Shown piece after piece: positions 9,614 through 18,664 of a stretch of 64,000 nt of DNA. The notes beneath the pieces are model-generated. The model ran no database searches and had not been told where the DNA came from. It saw nothing but the letters and a program-made list of their open reading frames with translations. Source of the DNA: Lachnospiraceae bacterium (GTDB lineage Bacteria > Bacillota > Clostridia > Lachnospirales > Lachnospiraceae); NCBI GenBank assembly GCA_910575565.1, contig CAJTFL010000015.1, forward strand, positions 39,003-103,002, written 5' to 3'. Both the position numbers and the translations under genes were made by a program. Positions within the stretch are counted from its first letter, which is position 1. Every line of letters begins with the position of its first letter.

Positions 9614-10690
9614 CTAAATCAGCCTTAACCGCTCCTTGGCCAGGCCATATCCCTCCCGAGCCGCCATCCGGTAATATTTAAGTGCCAGCTCCCTCTGCCC
9701 GGAAACCTCATACCAGGCTCCCAGGTTGTAAGCCGCCTTGAAGGATCCGGTTCCCACCACTCCCCCAAGCTCCGGGCGCTCCCCTGATTTTAAGCACCGC
9801 AAATAGCAGCGTTCAATATTGGGAAGCAAATCCATATAACGCTGCACATCCGATAACACTCTCTTCATATAAAAAAGCCCGCACACAAAGGAAAAATCTG
9901 ACCAATTCCCCAGCTTAGGCTCTTCTTCCCCGATAATCTTAGACCCCTCATCCAAATGGGCATCCGTCCCCAGATCCAGAAGGGTATATAAGTACAGCAC
10001 AATCCCCCTTGGCCGGTAAGCATCCCTTGCCGGGGCCATCCGGTAAAATTTGCGGAAGCAGGGAAGGCTCTCCTCCAGCCGCTTTAAGTTCCTTAAGGTA
10101 GAAGCCAGCTGGAACTGGTAATACCCGTCTTCCGGATGATCCGCCACCGCCTGCTGCAAATACGCTAAATTCCTCTCCCCCTTATCCGCCACCAGATACC
10201 CGTCATGATCCGCTGACAGCTCCACCGGGTAGCACGGGTAATCTCCCTCCGGCTGCTCGTGGATGGAACCGGTATACCGGACGCCCTTGGGAAGAAGCCT
10301 GGGAAGAAGGGATGTGCTGACGCTGACGCCGCCTTCATCGGGATAGGAATCATACAGCGTAATCCCTCCCAGCCACCTTCCCGCCCTGCCGGATAATTGT
10401 TTTTCCAGACGGCGGCGGCTGCAGCCCGGCCTCACGTATTCATCCCCGTCCAAGACCAGATTCCAGTCCCCGTCCGACTGATCCAGGGCAAAATTGCGGG
10501 CCGCCGAAAAATCATTGATCCAGGGAAATTCCCGGATCACCGCCCCGAATTCCCTGGCAATCTCCAGGGTTTTGTCCGAAGAGCCGGTGTCTGCCAGGAT
10601 AATCTCGTCCACCAGCGGCTTGGCCGCCTTTAAGCACTTCCTTAAAGAACGCTCCTCATTTTTTACAATCATTACCAAATTTATCTTCAC
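9614..10690 (-). CDS. Family 2 glycosyltransferase with TPR-like tail (paralogue)
   Basis: A glycosyltransferase of about 358 residues with the same plan as its neighbour: LVMIVKNEERSLRK at the N-terminus, DTGSSDKT, metal-binding DGDEY, then a TPR-like helical region ending with a Sel1-like KYYRMAAREGYGLA. An ATG at 10738 would add 16 residues unlike the paralogue. I prefer the GTG at 10690, which has GAGGG five bases upstream and aligns with the start of the neighbouring paralogue. The two were probably produced by tandem duplication. Donor and acceptor are unknown. Confidence 0.83.
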   Translation of the reverse strand: MKINLVMIVKNEERSLRKCLKAAKPLVDEIILADTGSSDKTLEIAREFGAVIREFPWINDFSAARNFALDQSDGDWNLVLDGDEYVRPGCSRRRLEKQLSGRAGRWLGGITLYDSYPDEGGVSVSTSLLPRLLPKGVRYTGSIHEQPEGDYPCYPVELSADHDGYLVADKGERNLAYLQQAVADHPEDGYYQFQLASTLRNLKRLEESLPCFRKFYRMAPARDAYRPRGIVLYLYTLLDLGTDAHLDEGSKIIGEEEPKLGNWSDFSFVCGLFYMKRVLSDVQRYMDLLPNIERCYLRCLKSGERPELGGVVGTGSFKAAYNLGAWYEVSGQRELALKYYRMAAREGYGLAKERLRLI

Positions 10691-10766
10691 GACATCCCTC
10701 TTTCGCCTGCTCGGGAACCGAAAAAACGTCCCTGGCAAAGCCCTTTCCAGGACGTACTATTGCGTA

Positions 10767-11402
10767 CTATTCCTCTGCAATCCGCCTGGTTTTGCTGTTT
10801 AACTTTTCCTTCTGCTTCGTAAACACGAACTTCCGGATAGCCGCCTCTGCATCCATATTCAGGTTGACAAACTGGCAGCCATAGCTGTACTCCCCCTTGA
10901 CCAATGGTCCTACCCGCACTACCCTGGCTTCCACCTGGAACAAATCCCCGGAAAAGCGGTGGCGGAAGGTAAAGTGCTCATTCCTCTTTAATACCTGGCC
11001 GGTAAGCAAAAACAGGCCGCCTGCGCTGATATTGCCGATGGTTCCGGAAAAATACGTCCCCTTATTGGAGACGAACTCCTCATGGATATTCGTCTTAATC
11101 CGCAGATCCTTCTGCCTTTGGAAGGCATCCTGCACCGTGATAATGCTGCAGTCCGCCATCCACGGCTCACTGATCCGGTTTGGCTGGCGGTTTTTCTGAA
11201 TCACCAGCTCGCAGAAACAGCGGACAACGCCATACTGGCCGTCATAAAAATCAATATAAGTCTTAATCCGGATACTGCGCAGCTTCTCGTAACGGAAATA
11301 CAGCAAAATCTGGTTCCTCTCGGTTAACTCTACCCTGGCCTTTGCCAGAGGGCGGTTATCCGTCCCATATACCAGGCAGCTTTCGCAATCCCTTAACGTC
11401 AT
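10767..11402 (-). CDS. PilZ-domain protein (possible c-di-GMP receptor)
   Basis: A protein of 211 residues. The C-terminal half fits a PilZ domain, with NISAGG matching the D/N-x-S-x-x-G part of the c-di-GMP motif. The N-terminal 95 residues resemble a YcgR-N/PilZN-like barrel. PilZ proteins next to flagellar genes often act as brakes or secretion switches. The arginine motif, normally RxxxR, reads RQKDLR here, so its second position is Gln rather than Arg; binding may be weak or lost. The gene lies between the lytic transglycosylase and the glycosyltransferases in the same operon. Confidence 0.8.
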   Translation of the reverse strand: MTLRDCESCLVYGTDNRPLAKARVELTERNQILLYFRYEKLRSIRIKTYIDFYDGQYGVVRCFCELVIQKNRQPNRISEPWMADCSIITVQDAFQRQKDLRIKTNIHEEFVSNKGTYFSGTIGNISAGGLFLLTGQVLKRNEHFTFRHRFSGDLFQVEARVVRVGPLVKGEYSYGCQFVNLNMDAEAAIRKFVFTKQKEKLNSKTRRIAEE

Positions 11403-11481
11403 ATCTATGTACCCCCTGTATTATTTGGTTTCCTGACAGCGGCTTATCTTAAGGGACAAAGCGTTTCCCTTCTGCCGTCCC

Positions 11482-12369
11482 CTAAAGATTGATCGTTCCT
11501 ACTTCCCTGCTGGCATTCATCATCATCTGTAAGCGCAGCATCTCGATCAAGCTGGCATAGCTGGCCTTGCTCATGGTAATGGTATCTCCCTCTTCCGTCA
11601 TGGCCGCCCCCAAAAGCATCCCCAAAGCATCCGTTGAGCCAAAGCCCTGGCCGTAGGAGCCGTACATCCCCATCCCCATCCCCAGCTGGCTGTAAGCGCC
11701 GTAAGAGCTGCCGTAGCTGCCATAGGAGGAATCCGTGTTTCCGTAAAGGCTTCCCGCCAAGCCGTAAGACGGGGTGCTTCCGTATAAGCCCTGGCCGTAC
11801 ATCGCGCCGTAGACACCGCCCGTTCCCCGGCTCCCGCCAGTAGTCACCATCTTCCCGGCAGAAATCGGGGAACCCATGTAGGAGGTGACAATCTTAACGT
11901 AATTCTGGGTTTCCGTGTAAGGGGGAATCCCCCCGTACTTCTGGACGCTGTTGGGGCCTGCATTGTAAGCCGCCAAAGCCAGGCTCACGTTCCCGTTAAA
12001 CCGATCCAAGTTTTCCCGCAGGTACTTGGTTCCCCCCATGATATTCTGCCTGGCATCGTAAGGATCCGTCACCCCTAAGGATCTGGCCGTGGCGGGCATC
12101 AGCTGCATAACGCCTATGGCCCCGGCCTTGGAAACCGCATTGGGGTTAAAATTCGATTCCGCCTTTGCCACCGCCTTGATTAAATTTAAGGGAACGCCGT
12201 ACCGCATGGACGCTTCCTCAAAAATGGCATCCATGCTTTCCGAACCGCTTTTCAGCTTACTCTCATAAACCGAGCGGAAATCCGCCCCGTTTTTCTGCCC
12301 CACCTGTTCCGTTTCTCTATTCCGGTAATTCAAGCCGTCCAAGCTTGAAACCGATGTTACCAATCCCAT
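11482..12369 (-). CDS. Lytic transglycosylase (SLT domain) with Gly/Tyr/Ser-rich tail
   Basis: A protein of 295 residues. Residues about 45-165 form a soluble lytic transglycosylase domain: catalytic Glu in [12 protein letters not shown], then [10 protein letters not shown] and [10 protein letters not shown]. The enzyme cleaves peptidoglycan strands. No signal peptide is seen, so export would need the flagellar apparatus or another route, as for flagellar muramidases. The tail is a low-complexity SYGSYG-type region followed by a short conserved-looking end. The location in a FliK-like/FlhB-like operon fits a role in opening the wall for the flagellar rod. Confidence 0.88.
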   Translation of the reverse strand: MGLVTSVSSLDGLNYRNRETEQVGQKNGADFRSVYESKLKSGSESMDAIFEEASMRYGVPLNLIKAVAKAESNFNPNAVSKAGAIGVMQLMPATARSLGVTDPYDARQNIMGGTKYLRENLDRFNGNVSLALAAYNAGPNSVQKYGGIPPYTETQNYVKIVTSYMGSPISAGKMVTTGGSRGTGGVYGAMYGQGLYGSTPSYGLAGSLYGNTDSSYGSYGSSYGAYSQLGMGMGMYGSYGQGFGSTDALGMLLGAAMTEEGDTITMSKASYASLIEMLRLQMMMNASREVGTINL

Positions 12370-12409
12370 TGTTATTACCCCTTTCCAGTCTTCTTTCTAT
12401 ATTAAATCA

Positions 12410-13624
12410 TTAATGGGCTACCCCATTAACATCAATATACCGCCCTTCAATCATGGCATTCACCGCCATGCTGCCGTCACTGAAAAAATAATAAGCATTA
12501 GCCCCTTCCTGGAGCCATCCAGTGCGCATCCGGCCATCCGGGTTTAAATAGTACCATTTTCCATTTAAGGAAAGCCAGCCCCGGTGCATCTTCCCGTCCC
12601 CGTCAGCATAGTACCAGACTCCTGGCTGCGGCTGGATCCAGCCAACCCCCATGCCGCCATTTTCGTACAGATAGTACCAGGTATCCCCTTCCGTATTCAC
12701 CCATCCCGTCTGCATCCGCCCATTGGCATCCATATAATACCAAAAGCCGCCGATGTTCTGCCATCCCTTAGCCATGGAACCTCTCTGGTCAAAGTAATAC
12801 CAATATCCTCCGATTTTTTTCCAGGTATCCGTCTCCTTCGTGCCATCGGGAAGGACGTAATTATTCCCTTTTACGGAACCGCCGTCGCCGGTTCCGTTGT
12901 CCGTTTCCTCGTCCCAGTCAAGCTCCTGGGAGGTGGAGGAGACGAAGTTCCCTTCCTTTAAATACTTCTTCTCATCAGAAGTGGTAGGGACAGCCTTAAC
13001 CTCATAATAATACGTTTTATCATCATCGGCCATGAATTCGCTTAAATCCACGGAGTTTGTGGAAACATTCATCCGCTTTACCACTTTATCATCGCCGTAA
13101 AGCACCAGGGAATAGCCTGGGGCATATTCTACCGACTTCCACACCGCACGGCCGGCATTCTTACTGCTCCAGCCGGCCCGCTCCGTATCAGCCAAAGCCA
13201 CAATCGGCCGGTAATCCGCCTTCACCTGAAAGGTTCCGTCATCCAGAGCCTTCGCCGACACAAACTCCGCGCCGCTGACCTTGCACTGGCTGCGGGTCAG
13301 GGAAACGGGGAACACCTTCCCCTCATCTGCATTCAGGGTAATCTCCACCCTCACCTTTTTCCCCGGCTTCCATCGGTCATAAGCCGTCCGGTACTGGACA
13401 TCCCCCAAGGAGCACCCCTTCCCCGTAACGGTAATCTCCGGATCTGGGATCTCCCCCTGTTCCCCGTAGTCGGCTTTAAACGTGACCGTTATATCCTCCA
13501 CCACGCTGGACTCCGCGCCGTAAGCTGCCAGGCCGCTTCCCATCAGGAAAAACACTGCCGCTGCCATAAGGGCGCTGCCCATTGCCATAAATTTTTTTAC
13601 CTTATTTACTACTTTTCTGCTCAT
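12410..13624 (-). CDS. Secreted protein with choline-binding type wall repeats
   Basis: A protein of about 404 residues. The signal peptide covers about 1-35 (hydrophobic run, then GLAAYGAES). A beta-rich domain and an Fn3-like segment follow. The C-terminus has six GxWYY...GW repeats of the CW_binding_1 type, which bind choline or other wall polymers. I start at the ATG at 13624, preceded by AGGAGG and GAGAG; an open frame to 13768 would place a highly basic segment before the signal peptide. It is a paralogue of the next gene upstream. Finding two such genes inside a flagellar operon is unusual. Confidence 0.8.
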   Translation of the reverse strand: MSRKVVNKVKKFMAMGSALMAAAVFFLMGSGLAAYGAESSVVEDITVTFKADYGEQGEIPDPEITVTGKGCSLGDVQYRTAYDRWKPGKKVRVEITLNADEGKVFPVSLTRSQCKVSGAEFVSAKALDDGTFQVKADYRPIVALADTERAGWSSKNAGRAVWKSVEYAPGYSLVLYGDDKVVKRMNVSTNSVDLSEFMADDDKTYYYEVKAVPTTSDEKKYLKEGNFVSSTSQELDWDEETDNGTGDGGSVKGNNYVLPDGTKETDTWKKIGGYWYYFDQRGSMAKGWQNIGGFWYYMDANGRMQTGWVNTEGDTWYYLYENGGMGVGWIQPQPGVWYYADGDGKMHRGWLSLNGKWYYLNPDGRMRTGWLQEGANAYYFFSDGSMAVNAMIEGRYIDVNGVAH

Positions 13625-13755
13625 CTCTCTGCTTCGCCTCCTGCTAAAATCTGCCACAGCCTGCACACTTTCCTCCTGCGGCAACATTCGATCCCGCTTT
13701 CGATGCTTTCTCATCACACTGCTGCCTGCCATAACCCTTTGGCCTGCGGCAAGCC

Positions 13756-15135
13756 CTATCCTCTCCACACGCCATCCAAACCAATGGGCAGCCCATCAAT
13801 CTGGGTATTCACGGCCATTTCCCCCGTTCCCGGGTAGAAGTAATGCCACAGGCCGTCCACCTGACACCAGCCCTCCATGATCTGGCCGTTGGAATCTGCA
13901 AAATACGTCTTCTCATCCCGCAGGATCCAGCCGGTGAACATGGCTCCCTGAAGGCCGTTTTCCAGGGTATTCATATAGTAACGCTTCCCGTCCAGCACAA
14001 GCCAGCCGGTAAACATACTGCCGTCAGAATTAAAATAGTAATAATTGGATCCAATCACCTGCCAGCCTGGGGCAATCATGGAACCGGCAGGATGCTGGCC
14101 TTCCGCCTCCGTGCGCAAAAAATACCAATGATCACCTACCTTCGTCCAGCCCACGGCCATCTGCCCGTTATCGTGAAGATAAAAATACTCCCCGTTAATC
14201 TGCTGCCAGCCCGTGGCCATGACGCCGCTGCCGTCAAAATAATACCACGCGCCGTCCAGGCTAAGCCACCCGCCTTTCATCACCTTGCCGTCCGGATAGC
14301 GGTAGCCCCAGGCCGTCCCTTCCTGAAACCAGCCTACCTTGTCCTTTGTCCCCTTGACCACGGTAGGATCACTGTTTTGCTGTCCTTTCCCGTCGGAAAC
14401 GTACCGATCCGTGATCTGCAGCTCGCCGGATTCAATCCACTCGCTTTTATTGCCGTATTTATTCTGCTCCGTCGTGCCGGGGATGGTGCGCACCTTAAAG
14501 GTGTAGTCTCCCTTTTCCGTCATATAGGGGTAAAAATTATAGGTGCGGGACGAGGTTTTGGAAACCTTATGTACGCTTTTATTATCCCGGTAAAGCTGCA
14601 CCTCATAATAGCCGGAATCATTGTCCGGCTTATCCCAGCGGGCTTCCCCTAAGTTTTTCTCGTTCCAATAGGCATCCCTTGGGGAATCGTAATCTCCCTT
14701 CACCGGCTTTACCCGCAAAGTAACCACAAGAAAGTCCCCATCCCGCTTTGCCGAGACAAACGTCCCCCCGCTGACCTTCACGTTAGAAACCTTATAGCTG
14801 GCCAAAAAATAATATTCGCTTACGTCATCCGGCTCCAGGATCACCTTCATCCTGGGTTCGTCCGCGGCAGTAACCACCTGGGAGCTTTTATCCAGCCACT
14901 CCGCCTCCGTTACGGTAAAATGGGAGCCTTTTTCGCTGACCAGCACTCCCCCGTCCGGGGGATTCCCCGTGCCGATCTGGATATCCGGGAGACGGCTCCC
15001 CGGCTCGATTTTCGATGTCACCTTAATGTTAATGCTGTTAATGGGCTTAGACGCCGCCAACAGCTCAAACGGGGCACACAGCAGGAAAATCCCTGCTAAA
15101 ACCAAAACTGCCCAACGCTTTATCCTGTGGAACAT
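13756..15135 (-). CDS. Secreted protein with choline-binding type wall repeats (paralogue)
   Basis: A protein of 459 residues. The signal peptide lies at about 1-28 (ending ELLAAS). An N-terminal beta-sandwich region (SINIKVTSKIEPG, SGGTFVSAKRDG) resembles that of the downstream paralogue. An Fn3-like segment (YYEVQLYRDNKSVHKV) follows. About seven wall-binding repeats of the GWYYF...GW kind fill the rest. AGGAGGG precedes the ATG. It is transcribed after the FlhB-like gene and before its paralogue. A role in anchoring or spacing the flagellum in the wall is possible but unproven. Confidence 0.82.
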   Translation of the reverse strand: MFHRIKRWAVLVLAGIFLLCAPFELLAASKPINSINIKVTSKIEPGSRLPDIQIGTGNPPDGGVLVSEKGSHFTVTEAEWLDKSSQVVTAADEPRMKVILEPDDVSEYYFLASYKVSNVKVSGGTFVSAKRDGDFLVVTLRVKPVKGDYDSPRDAYWNEKNLGEARWDKPDNDSGYYEVQLYRDNKSVHKVSKTSSRTYNFYPYMTEKGDYTFKVRTIPGTTEQNKYGNKSEWIESGELQITDRYVSDGKGQQNSDPTVVKGTKDKVGWFQEGTAWGYRYPDGKVMKGGWLSLDGAWYYFDGSGVMATGWQQINGEYFYLHDNGQMAVGWTKVGDHWYFLRTEAEGQHPAGSMIAPGWQVIGSNYYYFNSDGSMFTGWLVLDGKRYYMNTLENGLQGAMFTGWILRDEKTYFADSNGQIMEGWCQVDGLWHYFYPGTGEMAVNTQIDGLPIGLDGVWRG

Positions 15136-15194
15136 AAACTTCCCTCCTGATTTCCGGCAAGGCTTTTAAGCGCCCGGATAAATCTTTGCGAACC

Positions 15195-15548
15195 CTACTT
15201 GCTTTCCTCCGCCTGCCCTGCGCCTTCCTGGTTTTCCTGCTCTCCCCCCTGCTCCTGAGCCTCTGCCTGTTCTCCCTCTCCCGGCACAAATCCCAGGAAA
15301 TATACATAAATCTCAACGATGGCCTGGTACAGCTCCCTAGGGATCTCCGAGCCCAGCTTTAGCTGGGTCAGCATCGTCGCCAGGGAATCATCCTCATACA
15401 CCGGCACGCCTGCCTCCAGAGCCGTCTCCGTGATCCGCTCCGCCATATACCCCATGCCGGAAGCCACGATGATAGGTGCTCCGTTTTTCTCCGGGTTATA
15501 TTTCAAGGCTACGGCCTTTTGCCGCATCAAATCATCAAATTCTGACAT
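15195..15548 (-). CDS. FlhB C-terminal-like protein (FhlB/YlqH family)
   Basis: A protein of 117 residues. Residues about 1-85 match the cytoplasmic domain of the flagellar export switch FlhB: AVALKYNPEKNGAPIIVASG, where NPE stands in place of the autocleaving NPTH, then YEDDSLATML. The Glu/Gln/Gly-rich tail is low complexity. In Bacillus, ylqH encodes such a stand-alone domain beside ylqG. I chose the ATG at 15548 because AAAAGGAGAG lies upstream. The start overlaps the end of the preceding FliK-like gene by 14 bases, indicating translational coupling. It probably helps the substrate-specificity switch. Confidence 0.85.
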   Translation of the reverse strand: MSEFDDLMRQKAVALKYNPEKNGAPIIVASGMGYMAERITETALEAGVPVYEDDSLATMLTQLKLGSEIPRELYQAIVEIYVYFLGFVPGEGEQAEAQEQGGEQENQEGAGQAEESK

Positions 15549-17208
15549 TGATCGTTCTCTCCTTTTCCCGTATCTCCGGAAAAACCTCATCCACCCTTCG
15601 GTCGCGGACGCGCTCCCGCACCATAAGCTGGCTGTAGCGAATTCCGTTTTTCTTTAATATCCCCGCCACCTCCGCCTGGATTTTCTTATCTTCCTTCACC
15701 AACTGCTTGGGAACCAGAAGCTGCATCCTGGACTCCCTGTCCTGCAAAGTCATCAGCAGCTCAAACTTGCCAAGGCCCTGGATATCGAACTTAAGGAACA
15801 GCTTAACCGCCCTTCCGCCCTCTTCCTTATCCTTCTTCCCGTCCGGATCCACCCACATCTCCGACATCACATTATTCCCTTCATATTGGAAAGGAAGGAT
15901 GAAATGGAGCAGGGGCATATATACACTCTCATTTAACAGCATCCCATTCATAATGGTATAAAACTGCTGCACATTCTCCAGGCCTGCCTGTCCGTTGGCT
16001 CCCTTCAGCAAAAGGTTTGCCACCCCGTCGGCAAAGTCTCGGTTTGGGGTCTGGAAACGCTTTGCAATCTCCTCCGGGCTTTCCTGAAGCCCCCGGGAAT
16101 TCTCCGAAAGCTCCTTATCCCTCATCTGGCCGGTAAGGGGATCCCTTTCCAATCCCCAGGGATCCTCTTCATCTCCCTGGAAATTCCCGTAATACTTTCC
16201 CTCCCCGCCGCTTTCCCTGCGCAAAGCCTCCAGCTCCTCCTGCGCCTCATTAAGCTCCGCCAGCCAGCTGGAAACCCCATTGGTAGGACGCTGCATCTGC
16301 CGGGAACCGGCACGGAGAAGCTGATCCAGGCTTTCCTGGGGATCGCCTTTAAACAGCCTGGCAAAGGTACGGTTATTGATCAGATTGTCAAACAGCTTTT
16401 CCAGCCCTTTCTTCTCCCCGTTCTGGTAACGGACGGCATGGAAAACCAAAAGCATAGCCGCTTCCCTCACCGGCCCATAGTCGTGGGTTCCTGCTATATA
16501 GGAAGCCAAAAACGGAATCAGCCGGTTATTTAATACCGCCGCGTTCTGCTGGGTATCCCCGTTAGCCGCCTGCCAGTTCATGGTATTGACCAAATCCTGG
16601 AATTCCTCCCGGTATGAACGGAGCAAAAGCTGCCCGATATCCCCCGTGAGGGATCTCATCTGCTGCAGAAGATGAGCCCCTGAGGAGTAGTCATTATAGC
16701 CCTTTAAAAAATGCAGGGCAAGATCCTTTAAGCGTTCCCCAGAATCCTGTGCCAGGATGGCCCGCAGGCTGTTAAAGAAATCCCCTGTAAACCTGGCCTG
16801 GACTTCCCTCTGCCCCTGCATAAACTCCACCAGCTCCTGGGGAGAGTCCATGCGGACCGACAGCAAAAGCCTCTCCACCAAGGCTCCCACCTCGGTCTTT
16901 TCCGCCTGCTGCAAACCCGCCATATCCGAAAAGAGAAGGCGCTCCAATACCGAGGATATGTCACCATTTTCCCCAAGCCCCTTGATAAACGCGCCGTAAT
17001 TGCTTTCGTAATTTACTGCGCCGAACAATACATCCTGCTGTGCGCCGGTCTGATCTCCGTCCCGGCCATCCGCCCGCACTACCCTGGTGGGATCAACCGG
17101 ATTATGAACCGTCTGGTTGGCCGCATTGTACTTCGGATCCTGGGGATTTAAGATGTTCCGGTTATCGGTATTCAGATTCGGTGTGGTTACTTGTAATATG
17201 TTTGCCAT
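15535..17208 (-). CDS. FliK/YlqG-like flagellar protein
   Basis: A protein of about 557 residues. The long N-terminal part is mostly helical and not recognised. The C-terminal 110 residues (VKLFLKFDIQGLGKFELLM, MQLLVPKQLV, KKNGIRYSQLMVRERV) look like the hook-length-control fold of FliK. The partner downstream is a FlhB-like domain, matching the ylqG-ylqH pair of Bacillus. I place the start at the ATG at 17208 (protein begins MANILQVTTP), preceded by GGAGGATGT. A sigma-28-like promoter at 17319-17345 probably drives the whole operon. Function is inferred from context and the C-terminus. Confidence 0.7.
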   Translation of the reverse strand: MANILQVTTPNLNTDNRNILNPQDPKYNAANQTVHNPVDPTRVVRADGRDGDQTGAQQDVLFGAVNYESNYGAFIKGLGENGDISSVLERLLFSDMAGLQQAEKTEVGALVERLLLSVRMDSPQELVEFMQGQREVQARFTGDFFNSLRAILAQDSGERLKDLALHFLKGYNDYSSGAHLLQQMRSLTGDIGQLLLRSYREEFQDLVNTMNWQAANGDTQQNAAVLNNRLIPFLASYIAGTHDYGPVREAAMLLVFHAVRYQNGEKKGLEKLFDNLINNRTFARLFKGDPQESLDQLLRAGSRQMQRPTNGVSSWLAELNEAQEELEALRRESGGEGKYYGNFQGDEEDPWGLERDPLTGQMRDKELSENSRGLQESPEEIAKRFQTPNRDFADGVANLLLKGANGQAGLENVQQFYTIMNGMLLNESVYMPLLHFILPFQYEGNNVMSEMWVDPDGKKDKEEGGRAVKLFLKFDIQGLGKFELLMTLQDRESRMQLLVPKQLVKEDKKIQAEVAGILKKNGIRYSQLMVRERVRDRRVDEVFPEIREKERTINVRI

Positions 17209-17318
17209 ACATCCTCCAACTTTTATCCATTCCATTCCGCCCCGCCGCGGCAGCTGCCACGCAGAGCCCTTTGCCTTGGACATACCGCCCTGCAAAGTAA
17301 AAAAATACTATTTTTTAT

Positions 17319-17345
17319 ATATCGGCGTATTTCCTGTAAATATTA
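17319..17345 (-). promoter_or_regulatory. Candidate sigma-28 promoter for the FliK-like/wall operon
   Basis: On the minus strand the site is TAAT, 15 bases, GCCGATAT, about 110 bases before the chosen start of the FliK-like gene. It is the best -35 match of the four sites in the window. It lies in the 420-base divergent region 17209-17629, which otherwise shows AT-rich DNA and the flgM promoter. Confidence 0.65.
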
Positions 17346-17499
17346 GAAATTTACAGTTTTTATGGCTTCTTTATTATATTCTTTTTTTCCCTTTTACACA
17401 AGACAGAAAATCAAATTTTAAGTATTGTAAAAAAATGTTAAGCATTGTATCATAATATCATAAAACCCAATAATCCCATGCCAAAATGATTTGCATACC

Positions 17500-17526
17500 T
17501 TATCCAAACGGAAAAAGTGCCGATAA
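17500..17526 (+). promoter_or_regulatory. Candidate sigma-28 promoter for flgM operon
   Basis: TTAT, 15 bases, GCCGATAA, about 100 bases before flgM. With FlgM being the sigma-28 antagonist, this would give the usual negative feedback loop. Confidence 0.65.
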
Positions 17527-17629
17527 ATGTAGTAGATAAGTAAAATGATGTTTTCTATCCTGTGGGCTTTATCCGCAGCACGCCGGAAAGAAAGCAGGAT
17601 ATTGCCTAGTTTTAGAAGGGAGGTACTTT

Positions 17630-17929
17630 ATGAACATCACATTTCAGCCCTTAAACGCTGCATACCGTCCGTCGGTTACTGTGCCAAGCAAGCAGAAGCC
17701 GCGTTCCGAAAAGATAAAAGGCGATTATGACACTGTAAATATCCGCAAGGCACAGGCTGCTTTGGAGGATGACGAAAGCTTCGCCCGCTTGCTGGCGAAA
17801 AAGACTGCCGCCCAGTTAGGCGACGGCGCAAGCCAAGAGCGTGTGCAGGAGCTTGGCCGCAGGATCGGCGAAGGCACTTACCAGCCAGACGCCCAGAGGA
17901 TTGCCGGACGGCTCCTTGGCCTGAGCTGA
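17630..17929 (+). CDS. flgM: Anti-sigma-28 factor FlgM
   Basis: A protein of 99 residues that holds sigma-28 inactive until the hook is complete and FlgM leaves the cell. The family C-terminal pattern is visible (DTVNIRKAQAAL, VQELGRRIGEGTYQPDAQRIAGRLL). AAGGGAGG lies upstream of the ATG. It is the first gene of flgM-flgN-flgK-flgL. The family is about 90-100 residues, so length is normal. Confidence 0.93.
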   Translation: MNITFQPLNAAYRPSVTVPSKQKPRSEKIKGDYDTVNIRKAQAALEDDESFARLLAKKTAAQLGDGASQERVQELGRRIGEGTYQPDAQRIAGRLLGLS

Positions 17930-18017
17930 CCGTACTTTTGCTTTGGCCGCCACGGCCGGCCGGGACATTTCCCATGAAATTACCCTTTGCGTGGACAGAA
18001 AGGAGTCAGCGCCCCTT

Positions 18018-18497
18018 ATGGCACAAACTACAGAACCATTTGAAGAATTCACCTCGGTTATCCGAGACTTAACGGAAGTGGCCGCATCCATCTCCCAGGC
18101 GGAGGACGCCAAAGCCCTGGCCGCATCGGAGAAGCGCCATGAAAAGCTGGACGGCTATATCCAGGAGGAGCAGGCTTATATCCTGAAGCTGCGCGGCTTA
18201 GAACAGCGCAGGATGCGGCTGGCTAAGTCCTTAGGCTGGGAAAACTTAACCTTTCGGAAGATCCTAGACGTGGCAGAGCCTGGCCGGAAGGAGGCGCTGG
18301 AACCTTTATTTTACGCCTTGGAACAGCAGTTAGCCATGCTGGAGCAGTCCCGGAAGGCAGCAGAACGGATGATCAGCGTCCGTGTCCATGAGATTGAAAG
18401 CCTGCTGGCCCAGCGGGAAGGAGGATCTTATGACGACGCAGGCAATATCAGCTTAAACAGCCCCGCCCATGCAAAGTTAAAAGATAGATACGTTTAG
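18018..18497 (+). CDS. flgN: FlgN-like chaperone for hook-associated proteins
   Basis: A helical protein of 159 residues with the FlgN pattern: an N-terminal helix pair, then RRMRLAKSLGW and a long C-terminal helix. It escorts FlgK and FlgL to the export gate. I start at the ATG at 18018, with AAAGGAGT upstream, rather than at 17943. It lies between flgM and flgK, as expected. Confidence 0.85.
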   Translation: MAQTTEPFEEFTSVIRDLTEVAASISQAEDAKALAASEKRHEKLDGYIQEEQAYILKLRGLEQRRMRLAKSLGWENLTFRKILDVAEPGRKEALEPLFYALEQQLAMLEQSRKAAERMISVRVHEIESLLAQREGGSYDDAGNISLNSPAHAKLKDRYV

Positions 18498-18664
18498 CCC
18501 TCTTTGCTTTACCTTTGGCTTAACGATGGAATTTGATTTTGTTTGACGATTTTTCATGGATGCCCATGCGCGGCGGGAAGGCTTGTTTAAGTATGCTTTA
18601 ACGCGCATGGCCTTTTGTTTTAATCGTTTATCACCACAAAAAGAAATGATTTGGAGGAATTTAC

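Noticed and set aside
18545..18640. Terminator or small RNA before flgK
   Set aside because: The stem CCATGCGC/GCGCATGG has a long loop and poor T-run, and flgK has no other clear promoter, so I did not call it as a feature.
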